Assembly: GCA_030429605.1 (NCBI GenBank)
Contig: JAUIEV010000006.1
Location: 1 to 42,153 of the forward strand
Length of the DNA stretch: 42,153 nt
DNA from: Chlamydiia bacterium
GTDB lineage: Bacteria > Chlamydiota > Chlamydiia > Chlamydiales > Simkaniaceae
Direction of reading: 5' to 3'
Positions 26,701 to 34,400 of this stretch are shown here, piece after piece (positions within the stretch are counted from its first letter, which is position 1; each line of letters opens with the position of its first letter). The notes beneath the pieces were generated by a model, which had not been told where the DNA came from, made no database searches, and worked only from the letters and a program-made list of their open reading frames with translations. A program made the position numbers and the translations under genes.

Positions 26701-27358
26701 GGTCAGAGAAGAAATGGAAAAAGGAGATAGCCTTCATATATTTTCCCTTCTGACCAAACTAAAAAAAGTCTGCAATCATCCAGCGCTTCTTTCCGGTTCA
26801 ATCCGAGAGTACCACAAGCATTCAAGCGGAAAATGGGATTTATTCATCGAGCTCATGCAAGAAATTCGAGAAAGTGGACAGAAAGTTGTCATTTTTTCTC
26901 AATATCTTGAGATGTTAGATATTATTGAACGGTACCTAGAAGATTCACAAATCGAGTTTGCCGGAATTAGAGGATCGACAAGAGACCGAAAGACCGAACT
27001 CAAGCGTTTTAAAGAAGATCCCCAGTGTAAAGTATTTGTCGCATCATTAAAAGCTGTTGGTGTTGGAGTTGATCTTGTTTCTGCATCTGTTGTAATTCAC
27101 TACGATCGGTGGTGGAATCCTGCTGTGGAAGATCAAGCCACAGACAGGGTGCATCGTATTGGGCAAAAGAGGGGCGTCCAGGTCTTTAAACTTGTCACAA
27201 GGAATACGGTAGAGGAGCATATTGATCAGCTTATACGAAAAAAAATAGATCTTATGCGAGGGGTGTTGGGATATGATGAAGAGACACACTTAAAACGTTT
27301 TTCTCATCAAGATTTGGAAGCGCTCATGCAGATGATCCATGAGGATATTTCTTCGTAA
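23702..27358 (+). CDS. SWIM zinc finger plus SNF2-family ATPase
   Basis: Large DNA-translocating ATPase of the SNF2/RapA superfamily, 1218 residues. N-terminal SWIM finger: Cys61, Cys63, Cys69 and His71 (CxCx5CxH). Residues of about 280-660 hold four diverged copies of a ~90-residue beta-rich unit, each marked by a VYVEGxGFF-like turn near residues 296, 385, 472 and 565. The helicase core follows: ALRPYQIVGVQWLWFL, Walker A DEMGLGKT at about 777-784, motif II FDEVQVAKN, motif III GLTGTPIEN, then the C-lobe with VFVASLKAVGVGVDL and motif VI QATDRVHRIGQKR. All ATPase motifs are intact. Chlamydiae are known for such SWI/SNF proteins; roles in transcription or chromatin are inferred. The gene stands alone with 104 bases before it. 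Confidence 0.92.
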   Translation: MSNTPSFITQRAEELCSLHAIKNVLFSHGTYQVQIVDPETKEEYWPFIQIDDEGELLDTFCSCVKGQECEHLGAAYITITPQGLPLHVRFKESFWNALGLIGAKRHGYDEGVLSEDEDGLYIESNSGRRLFALKSLRRRGEQFLDEFIRQRVEETEETSIKFSNLPLDELELWRKGTPSHALQYDLSFWSDIAKFLFLRQHFGENYSLEFKKEDERFKVAHVVSSDLDLSIYIAESNWNSLIPTLATIASPYKYHEMVNVAFDRILYDEKTGQFRLHVIRKNAAVPKQESEYGKFVYVEGVGFFPQKNDPLLSKQIIEPRFVPTFLDRYRLLIEQYCHNTRIHPGKHEPKFSLYFDEKDTLHIDMYLFEEGDLQTTYARKYANWVYIEEKGFYALETAVFSDISTTIPKEKIPEFIPIHRSFLNEYPGFETHLSNVETRIVYSVDRKKNLHFSSETSFLGESEEIIDLGSWIYMPSKGFYSKQLGRSHAFLSAGHVVSKKEVPNFIDAHKEDLETVRGFFSATCPIAKSGVEISLNKKDEIEILPRLSFYPNYKKSQVALMGKYTYVEGEGFFEIPAPLRVPSKYAAKQTVDSSAEAFFVTCELAKLKPHILSLDKRLTTPAKLQLKIKKIEKKNKQWVLDLYYESELGKISLEELVDAFHTSKGYIKSKAGLIFFKDTRFNWLHDLDETSFLENGNVRLRTLDWMRLTITENMRPPMGRTEEAQASNKLFKELKEMVTHSKPDLTHLKSALRPYQIVGVQWLWFLYMNGLSGLLCDEMGLGKTHQAMALLAAAHAENEKNKFLVVCPTSVIYHWEDLLADFFPKLRVLVYYGTTRSLKGFKKEYDLVLTSYGTLRNEKSELEKTLFDVAVFDEVQVAKNHLSQTHKTLRRLRANMRLGLTGTPIENKLIELKALFDVVVPTYFPSHAQFRDLFVVPIEKNNDAIKKKLLGKMIQPFLLRRKKTEVLKDLPEKIEEVSHCMLSDEQKMLYKQIVLRDEEKVREEMEKGDSLHIFSLLTKLKKVCNHPALLSGSIREYHKHSSGKWDLFIELMQEIRESGQKVVIFSQYLEMLDIIERYLEDSQIEFAGIRGSTRDRKTELKRFKEDPQCKVFVASLKAVGVGVDLVSASVVIHYDRWWNPAVEDQATDRVHRIGQKRGVQVFKLVTRNTVEEHIDQLIRKKIDLMRGVLGYDEETHLKRFSHQDLEALMQMIHEDISS

Positions 27359-27382
27359 GGAGATGCGAGTAGATAGACAAAA

Positions 27383-27398
27383 AGTGAGCCTCCTCACT
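27383..27398 (+). repeat. Small inverted repeat before the glycosyltransferase
   Basis: AGTGAG and CTCACT form a 6-bp stem with a four-base loop between the SNF2 stop and the glycosyltransferase start. There is no T-run. It could act as a weak terminator or shape the translation start. Low weight. Confidence 0.25.
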
Positions 27399-27411
27399 AT
27401 CGTTGATGCAT

Positions 27412-28494
27412 ATGAAACATATCTGTGTTGATGCGCGCCTTCTAGGCCATTCAGGTATAGGAAGGTACCTCTCTTCACTTCTTCCTCATCTTCTTCAAGC
27501 TCCATATAAATGGACTGTTTTGACGAGCGCCTCACAGCCGCTTGATGTTCCTTTTCTTAAAAATGTTGAGGTGAAAGAGCTGCCGTATGCAGTCTTTTCG
27601 AAACGTGAGCTGTTATTTCTTCATCGTGAGATACCTGAATGTGATCTCTTTTGGGCGCCTCATTTTAATGGGCCACTCCTTCGCCCCAAAGCAAAGCAGA
27701 TGGTGTTGACGCTGCATGACACATTCCATCTTCGTTTTTTTCATTCGTTAAAAGTGTCTGAAAAAATCTATATGCGTTTTTTATTTCCACATATTCTGCG
27801 GCGGTTTCATGGCATTATTACGGTGTCATCGTTCTCAAAATCAGAAATTACGACGCAGACACAGTTTAAAAATGATATCGAAGTGATCCATAACGGAATT
27901 GATTTTTCCACAAAAAAAAGTGGGACAGCATCGTTTCAAGACGATGCTCCATATTTTTTATTTGTTGGAGCGCATAAACCGCATAAAAACCTTCCATTCC
28001 TTCTCACTGCATTTGCCCAAAGCAAAGCGTTTCACTCAGCACATATGAAGATTTGTGGGCAGAGTAAGGGAATGCGAACACACGTTTCAATCGAGGGGCT
28101 TGTTCGTGAACTAGGCCTTGAGGATCGGGTAGAATTACTTGGGGCTGTTTCAGATGAGCACCTTGCACATCTTTATGAAAAAGCGCTTGCCTTTGTTTTT
28201 CCCTCTTTGTACGAAGGATTTGGTCTCCCTCCACTCGAAGCCATGTCATATGGTTGCCCCGCCATAGTTTCCAATGTAGCATCACTTCCTGAGGTGTGTG
28301 AAGGTGCAGCGCATTACATTGACCCAACAAATGAGGCCTCACTTGCAACCGCCCTGATTACTCTGGCTACAGACAGTGCCTACCGAAGCGAGCTTATAAG
28401 AAAGGGGGCAAAACATGTGCCCCAATATACATGGGAGAAAAGTGCTGAAAAACATCGTACATTTTTTGAAACCCTTTTGAGAGGCAAGTCCTAG
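27412..28494 (+). CDS. Glycosyltransferase family 4 (group 1)
   Basis: Retaining glycosyltransferase of the GT-B fold that moves a sugar from a nucleotide donor. The ATG at 27412 is preferred as it opens [20 protein letters not shown], the usual GT4 beginning with the Gly-rich acceptor loop; TTG 27403 and ATG 27406 are alternatives, none with a clear ribosome-binding site. The C-terminal half has [15 protein letters not shown] and the E-x7-E donor motif in [17 protein letters not shown]. At 360 residues it is normal. The acceptor is unknown: lipopolysaccharide, glycogen or another surface glycan are all possible, and no other sugar genes are adjacent. Confidence 0.85.
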   Translation: MKHICVDARLLGHSGIGRYLSSLLPHLLQAPYKWTVLTSASQPLDVPFLKNVEVKELPYAVFSKRELLFLHREIPECDLFWAPHFNGPLLRPKAKQMVLTLHDTFHLRFFHSLKVSEKIYMRFLFPHILRRFHGIITVSSFSKSEITTQTQFKNDIEVIHNGIDFSTKKSGTASFQDDAPYFLFVGAHKPHKNLPFLLTAFAQSKAFHSAHMKICGQSKGMRTHVSIEGLVRELGLEDRVELLGAVSDEHLAHLYEKALAFVFPSLYEGFGLPPLEAMSYGCPAIVSNVASLPEVCEGAAHYIDPTNEASLATALITLATDSAYRSELIRKGAKHVPQYTWEKSAEKHRTFFETLLRGKS

Positions 28495-28498
28495 AATA

Positions 28499-28518
28499 AA
28501 CTAAATTTTTTAGTTTTT
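28499..28518 (+). terminator. AT-rich terminator-like hairpin after the glycosyltransferase
   Basis: AACTAAA (28499-28505) pairs with TTTAGTT (28509-28515) around three T and is followed by three more T. The stem has few G-C pairs, so strength is doubtful. It lies five bases after the stop codon. Confidence 0.35.
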
Positions 28519-28574
28519 GCAGTAGAGCTATTCCATTTCCTTTTATCGCCTTTTTCGATACAATTGATGGCAAT

Positions 28575-30014
28575 ATGAAACGGCCAATTAGAATAGCCCT
28601 TGTTGGGCGCCCAAATGTTGGGAAATCAGCACTTTTTAACCGAATCTGTCAAAGGCGGAAAGCGATTGTTCACGAAAAAGAAGGCGTGACGAGGGATCGA
28701 CTCTACGAAAAAGCAGAGCTTTTTGGCACAGAATTTGAAATTATTGATACTGGTGGTATCAAAACTTCTTTGAAAGAAGATGAATTTCAAGAAGAAATTA
28801 CACTTCAAGCTCAGATTGCAATTGAAGAGGCTGATAGCATTATTATGGTCACGGACTGCCGAGTTGGTGTGTCCCCACTCGATCAGTATGTAGCATCTCT
28901 TCTCCAAAAGACCGGAAAAAAAGTGATTCTGGCCGTCAACAAAGTAGATGCTGAGCATTTTGTTACTGAAACGGCAGAGTTCTATGGCCTCGGCATTTCA
29001 CACTTATTCCCTGTTTCTGCACACCACGGGCACAATGTAGCCGAGATGCTTGAAGAAGCGCTAAGAGATGTTGAACCCGAAACGCTTGACGAAGAAAATG
29101 AATCGATTCAAGTTGCGTTTATAGGTCGACCAAACGTCGGAAAATCAACGCTCATGAATCATCTTCTTCATGAAAAGCGGTGTGTTGTAAGTCCTGAGGC
29201 AGGAACCACACGAGACGCGATTGATGTAAAGTATGAGAGTGAAGGGATTCATTATACGCTCATCGATACAGCTGGGATTCGTAAAAAGAAAGGCGAAAAA
29301 GAAGCAGTTGATAAATTTGCTGCTGTCCGAACGGAAAAAGTGATTGCACGAGCTGACGTCTGTGTTCTTCTTCTCGATGCGACGCAAGGGGTTACCGCAC
29401 ACGATAAGCGGATTGCACAAATGATTGAAGAGCAAGGAAAAGGATGTGTTATTCTTTTCAACAAATGGGACCTTGTTAAAGGTTTCCGGATGGAACACTG
29501 CATAAAAGCAGTGAAGATGGAAGCATCATTTCTCGCTCATTGTCCAATGCTTTTTATCTCCGCACTTGAAGGAAGAAACCTGAATAAGATTTTCGATGCA
29601 GTGGGCCGAGTGTACGACGGTATGCGGATGCGAATCACAACAGGTAAGCTGAACGGTTTTGTTGAGGAAATGATGCATAGATATCATCCTCCAATGATCA
29701 AAGGAAAGCGTCTTCGTATTTACTACTTGACCCAGGTGAAAAACCACCCACCACGCTTCCTGCTTTTCGTAAACCACTCAGAACTCATGAGTGATACATA
29801 TAAGAAATACCTCATTAACCGTTTCAGAGAAACGTTTGGATTTGACGGTGTACCTCTTGTCTTTATGCTTCGAGATAAAAAGAAGCAACAAGAACGGGCA
29901 GCGCTTAAACCACGTCCAAGACAGCAGCAAGAAACAGTACATGAAGAGCTTCTCGAAGATGCGCTCCATGTTGAGGATCTACTCGCTGAGACTGCTGCAG
30001 AAGACCTTCTATAG
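28575..30014 (+). CDS. der: Ribosome-assembly GTPase Der (EngA)
   Basis: GTPase needed for 50S subunit maturation, with two consecutive GTP-binding domains. G1 motifs GRPNVGKSALF (residues ~11-21) and GRPNVGKSTLMN (~185) are both present, as are DTGGI and DTAGI (G3) and NKVD and NKWD (G4), then the KH-like C-terminal domain (MEHCIKAVK; KGKRLRIYYLTQVKNHPPRF). A C-terminal tail of about 45 residues is Gln/Glu/Leu-rich and not part of the core. The start is ATG 28575, with TACAAT at 28559-28564 as a possible -10 box. It converges on the T3SS operon. Confidence 0.95.
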   Translation: MKRPIRIALVGRPNVGKSALFNRICQRRKAIVHEKEGVTRDRLYEKAELFGTEFEIIDTGGIKTSLKEDEFQEEITLQAQIAIEEADSIIMVTDCRVGVSPLDQYVASLLQKTGKKVILAVNKVDAEHFVTETAEFYGLGISHLFPVSAHHGHNVAEMLEEALRDVEPETLDEENESIQVAFIGRPNVGKSTLMNHLLHEKRCVVSPEAGTTRDAIDVKYESEGIHYTLIDTAGIRKKKGEKEAVDKFAAVRTEKVIARADVCVLLLDATQGVTAHDKRIAQMIEEQGKGCVILFNKWDLVKGFRMEHCIKAVKMEASFLAHCPMLFISALEGRNLNKIFDAVGRVYDGMRMRITTGKLNGFVEEMMHRYHPPMIKGKRLRIYYLTQVKNHPPRFLLFVNHSELMSDTYKKYLINRFRETFGFDGVPLVFMLRDKKKQQERAALKPRPRQQQETVHEELLEDALHVEDLLAETAAEDLL

Positions 30015-30032
30015 TTTGTATCATGCTACGGG

Positions 30033-30524
30033 TTAAAATGCCGCATCAGCAATTTCATCGAGAGTTAAATTTTCCTCTCTTTCATTTCTAAGGTGAAGAG
30101 CCGGTTTCGCATTTGAAAACGTAGGGTCCCATTTGTATTCAACACCATCAATTACTTTTGTTCGATAGACCCACGCCTCTTTATTCTCACGCAGCAGTCG
30201 ATCACATCCCATGACAAATCCTTTAAGGAAGCCATGTCGCTTCATTGCAATCCGCATATACTGAGAGCTTGTTGGGCGAAAGTGACTTCGAGGGCCATCA
30301 ATAGGAGACAGATGGTTTTGGTGAAACGAAATGAATCCTTCAGCAAGATATGTGAAAAGGTTTTTTGTAGGGGGAACAGGAGGGATGTCTGTTTTTTTGT
30401 GTTTTGAGAGATATGCATCTTTTCCCCACGGTTCTTCAAAGCCAGGAGCTGAAAAAAGAGTGCCGCTAAAAACCATACTGCAACATAAGCACAGGAAAAA
30501 GTTTTTCTTTGGAAAGAGTTTCAT
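30033..30524 (-). CDS. Exported YidD-like protein lacking the family cysteines
   Basis: The start is set at ATG 30524, which opens a signal peptide (MKLFPKKNFFLCLCCSMVFSGTLFSA); the frame continues upstream to 30686 only because it runs over the previous gene. The mature part has the YidD core: SPIDGPRSHFRPTSSQYM, RHGFLKGFVMGCDRLLRE and a late DPTF. In ordinary YidD, which helps YidC insert membrane proteins from the cytoplasmic face, the core reads with Cys after GPR, in PTCS and in RLxRC. Here these are Ser, Ser and Glu. So this is a divergent, secreted relative whose role must differ. Its start lies 59 bases inside the end of the TPR lipoprotein gene, indicating tight coupling at the end of the T3SS operon. 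Family call good; function unknown. Confidence 0.78.
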   Translation of the reverse strand: MKLFPKKNFFLCLCCSMVFSGTLFSAPGFEEPWGKDAYLSKHKKTDIPPVPPTKNLFTYLAEGFISFHQNHLSPIDGPRSHFRPTSSQYMRIAMKRHGFLKGFVMGCDRLLRENKEAWVYRTKVIDGVEYKWDPTFSNAKPALHLRNEREENLTLDEIADAAF

Positions 30525-31419
30525 ATGCTTTTTTTTCATAAATCCGTTCATTGTACAGTTTTGCTGCTTCTCCCGCGCCATAGATCCCTCCAAAATACCA
30601 GCCTGTTTCAAAGCTTGTCGCAATAATTCCAGCTGCCGTATTGCCCTTTTTAAAAAAATGGACTGCAGCCCAAATAAAAAGGCCATTGATCATAGCAGCT
30701 GTGAGCGCTGACTGTTTTTGTCCAACATAGAGGTAGCCGGCGCCTGGTATGAGGTTCAGCATCTCTGCCTTCGCAATCGATTTTTTATTCGTTTCATAGT
30801 GGGATATGACAGAGGCTATATCAACATTTGTTGGGTGTTTTTTTTTTACCTCTTTTAGGTCGTCTATATTTCCTTCAAGAAGCGCTGTTGAAAGAAGCAG
30901 TTTTTCAGCGGTCTTAGGGTAGGTTTCCTTAATCAGTTCGAAAATGTATTCTGCTTTTTTGGGTTCTTCATTTTCTCTGTATGACTCAAAAAGGATAAGT
31001 AAGAGGTCAAGGTATGCTGGAAAGTGGTGGTTCACCTCTTTCAGTTCACTATGCTCAAAGACGTAGAGAGCATCCTCATATCGTTTCCCTAAATAGTAGC
31101 ACAAAACAATCAAGTACTGAATTTCTTCAATTCGCTGCGTGCTTTTTTTAGGAATAAGAATTTCAGCACGCTTCAGTGTTGAGATAGCGCGATAGAGATC
31201 AAGGTCTTCTGCAAAAGCCAGTCCGATAGTATATTCCTGCCCCCAGTTTGTTTGGCTTTCTGAAAACGAAAGGGGAGGAAAGGGGGGAGGAAGGCTTTTA
31301 ATGTAACTGTCTTGCGCTGCAAATGAAAGCTCAGGCTCAATTTTACGTGGAACTCTGTAGCATCCTGTGCAGAGAAATGCAATACATGTACAAATAAGTG
31401 TTAGTTTCTTAGTCATCAT
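30466..31419 (-). CDS. TPR lipoprotein directly after the T3SS secretin
   Basis: I do not recognise a named family. The start (MMTKKLTLICTCIAFLCTGC) is a lipoprotein signal peptide with the lipidated Cys at residue 20 (lipobox CTGC preceded by FL). Residues of about 60-200 look like TPR-type helix pairs (EDLDLYRAISTLKRAEILIP; YEDALYVFEHSEL; PKKAEYIFELIKETYP). The C-terminal 110 residues contain LNLIPGAGYLYVGQKQSA and two hydrophobic stretches (MINGLFIWAAVHFF; IIATSFETGWYFGGIYGAG), a pattern also found in TM2-like or DUF5683-like proteins. It overlaps the secretin gene by 11 bases. Position and lipidation make it a candidate for helping secretin assembly, as pilotins do, but that is inference. 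Confidence 0.75.
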   Translation of the reverse strand: MMTKKLTLICTCIAFLCTGCYRVPRKIEPELSFAAQDSYIKSLPPPFPPLSFSESQTNWGQEYTIGLAFAEDLDLYRAISTLKRAEILIPKKSTQRIEEIQYLIVLCYYLGKRYEDALYVFEHSELKEVNHHFPAYLDLLLILFESYRENEEPKKAEYIFELIKETYPKTAEKLLLSTALLEGNIDDLKEVKKKHPTNVDIASVISHYETNKKSIAKAEMLNLIPGAGYLYVGQKQSALTAAMINGLFIWAAVHFFKKGNTAAGIIATSFETGWYFGGIYGAGEAAKLYNERIYEKKAYETLSKEKLFPVLMLQYGF

Positions 31420-34400
31420 CTGGTGTTTTTACAAGCTCAATCGCTTCATCGAAAGGCTCGATAGGCGCTTGTGCTCTGTAAAGGTCTTCTTGTCGTTCAG
31501 TTATTTGTTTATATTCCTCAAACGTATTGATGATATGAGGTCTGATAAACACTATAATATTTTGAGCGACTTTTCTGCGATCATTTTGACTAAAAGCAAG
31601 TCCAAGGACCGGAAGACCACCAAGACATGGTATACCAGTTTTTGTGACAACAGTTTGGTTTCTGATCATGCCACTTATAGCAAGGAAATGATCAGTCGGC
31701 ATCGTGATTTTTGTCGATGTTGTTGTCTTAGACGTTCGAATACCATTCACTTGACCGGTTTGAATTTCCCCACCAGAAGAGTCTTCTTCCTCCTCTGAAA
31801 TTTCCTGATCAATATTTAAGGTAAGCATATTTCCATCACCAACAGTGGGCGTGATAGTAAGATTCACACCAATATCTCGATACTCTAAGTTGGTATTTGT
31901 TTGTGTTCCACCGTTTTGTGTTGTGTTGACCACAGAACCAGCATATGGGATGTTATTTCCAACAAAGATATTTGATTGTTGGTTGTCTTGCGTAATCAGC
32001 TTTTGGTTCAAGACAACGGTGGACTCTCCGTCTGTTTGCAATGCATTGACGAGAGATCCAAGTGCAAAATAGCTTTTTCCTTTATGGAGAATGATATCAC
32101 CAATAACTCCAAGACTGGAGGAACCGCTTGCAAGAGGGACGTCTTGGCCCGTCGGTGTAGTCGATGCTGTAATATTTTGGAGTGCAGAGTTGAAAGTTGA
32201 ATATGGATCAGTCCCGCCTGTTGCCGTTGGCAAAGCGCCGGTTCCATACGATAACCGCTCTTTATAGACACCTTGTGAGCCGTATCTCAGGCCAAACTCA
32301 GTATTGTCTGTCACCTGTGTTTCAACAACAAGTACTTCAATAAAGACTTGTCTTAAGGGAACATCAATATTTTTAAGTAGGTCTTTTAACCGTGCAAGCG
32401 TTGTCGCATCACCAGTTCCAAGGAGTGAGTTTGTCACCTGAATCCATTGAATAGAATTAATAGCATCGATCAATGGTTTATTTTTGTCAGCGTTTGGAGC
32501 GCGAATCAAATCTTGTGCAATCGATCTGAGTGCAGATTCGATTTCATTCCCTTGGTGAAATTGCAGCTTATAGATCAAGAAGGAGAGGTCGTTAATTGTC
32601 TCGATATTCTGCTTACTTGAAGAGCCTTCTCCCGGCACATCAAATCGCTTTAAAAGCGCTTCTACTTTTTTCGTCGCATCATCTGGTCCTGAAACAAGTA
32701 TAGAGGATGTTCGAGGCATCCATTTAATGTTGTTTATGGTCCCAAACAGCTCATCATCCTTGACACCTGAGGACATCAGGTTTTTTTCAAAGTCATTCAA
32801 TATTTGGACAAGCTCTTCACCTGAAAGGTACTTTGGCTTGTAGATAACATACGTTTCAGGTGTAACAACCGGTGTTGTACTTTCTTGATCTTTGGTATCA
32901 AATTTAGAAACCAACTGAAGCACTTTTTCAAGCGTATCTTTCGTGCCTGTAAAGACAATCGAATTCGTTTCAGAAATATATCGGAGGCCGTCAATTGTTC
33001 GAACCATTTGCTCATCTTGAGCGCTTGATGCAGAAAGGTCTCCAGCAACAGATTTCAAATGTGCGATGAGTTGCTTTGCAGGGGCATATTTAATTTTATA
33101 CACGACAAATGTCGTCTTCCCAACTGTTTTAACATCTTGAAGTGGGTTGTCTACCTCTGCGACAAGTTTTTTAATCTCCTTAATATTTGCTTCCGTGCCT
33201 GTGAAAAGGAGTGAGTTTGTTTTATCAACAACTCGAACATTACGTATGGTTTCAATAAGTGATTTATCAGCAAGACCAGAAGAGCGAAGTTCTTCTGCAA
33301 TTGAAATCAAACTTGTTCGCACACTTTTTGGAGATCCATGTACAGGTTTGTACATAAAAAATGCAGAATTTTTCGGGATAGCTTTCCGCGGAACATCAAA
33401 GTTTTCAATGATATTCGTCATTTCTTCGATGGTTGTCTTATCTCCTGTAAAATAGATAGAATTTGTAGAGGAGATATAGCGAGCGCTTTCGAGAGAGTGG
33501 ATAAGCGCTTTATTGTCGATACCAGAAGCTGAAATGTTTGATCTCATTTTTTTAAGATCATCGAGCACTGTTTCGCCTTCAGCATTTTTCAGTTTGTAGA
33601 TCGAGTACGTTCTTTCACCATCCTTTGGTTTTTGAGTCACATCAAAGTTTTCAAGGATTGGTTTGACTTGGTCAAGGACACTTGCAGGTCCTGATATGTA
33701 GATTGAATTCGAAGATTTTACAAACTGAGCAGACTCGAGGGCTTCAATAAGTTGACTATCATCTACGCCTGAACGCTTTAGATGACGTACCATTTCATGG
33801 ATGTCCTCAAGCATTTTGGGGCCATTACTATTCTCAATTTTGTAAATGACAAACGTTTCTTCAGGAGCACCTTTCTTCTTTGCTGCATCGAAGCCTTCAA
33901 TAATTTTTCGAGCTTCTTCAACACTTCCCTTAGGTCCTGCAATGTAGATTGAATTCGTTGATTCAACAAAGTGTGCAGAATCAAGCGTCTGAATTAATCC
34001 CTCGCTATGCACTCCAGATTCTTTTAAGTGCTCAGACATTCTTTTTGTATCTTTAATGACTTTTGCACCGGGCGTGTTTTCAAGTTTTATAAGTGCATAC
34101 CCGTAATCTTTAACTTGTTTCTTCTCATCGATTACGCTCAGTAATTCTTTGACTCGAGAAATAGAACTCGACTCACCCTTGAAAACAAGAGAGTTGGAAG
34201 AGGGGAGGTAATGAAGGGAGCGAATCGTTTTTTTCAATGGATCATCGTCTGGCAATCCGGCTGAAATTTGATCAAGCCCTTCTTCAATATTTGCTTTTGT
34301 ACTGTTTTTGATCTTGTATATGAAAATATTCGATTCTGAAGGAGCTTCGTGATCTATAGTAGGAAGGAGCGTTTTTATCTCGTTTACAGCACTTTCTGTT

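Noticed and set aside
31367..31798. 143-codon plus-strand frame across the sctC end
   Set aside because: Shadow of sctC and the lipoprotein gene, both with strong family evidence on the other strand.
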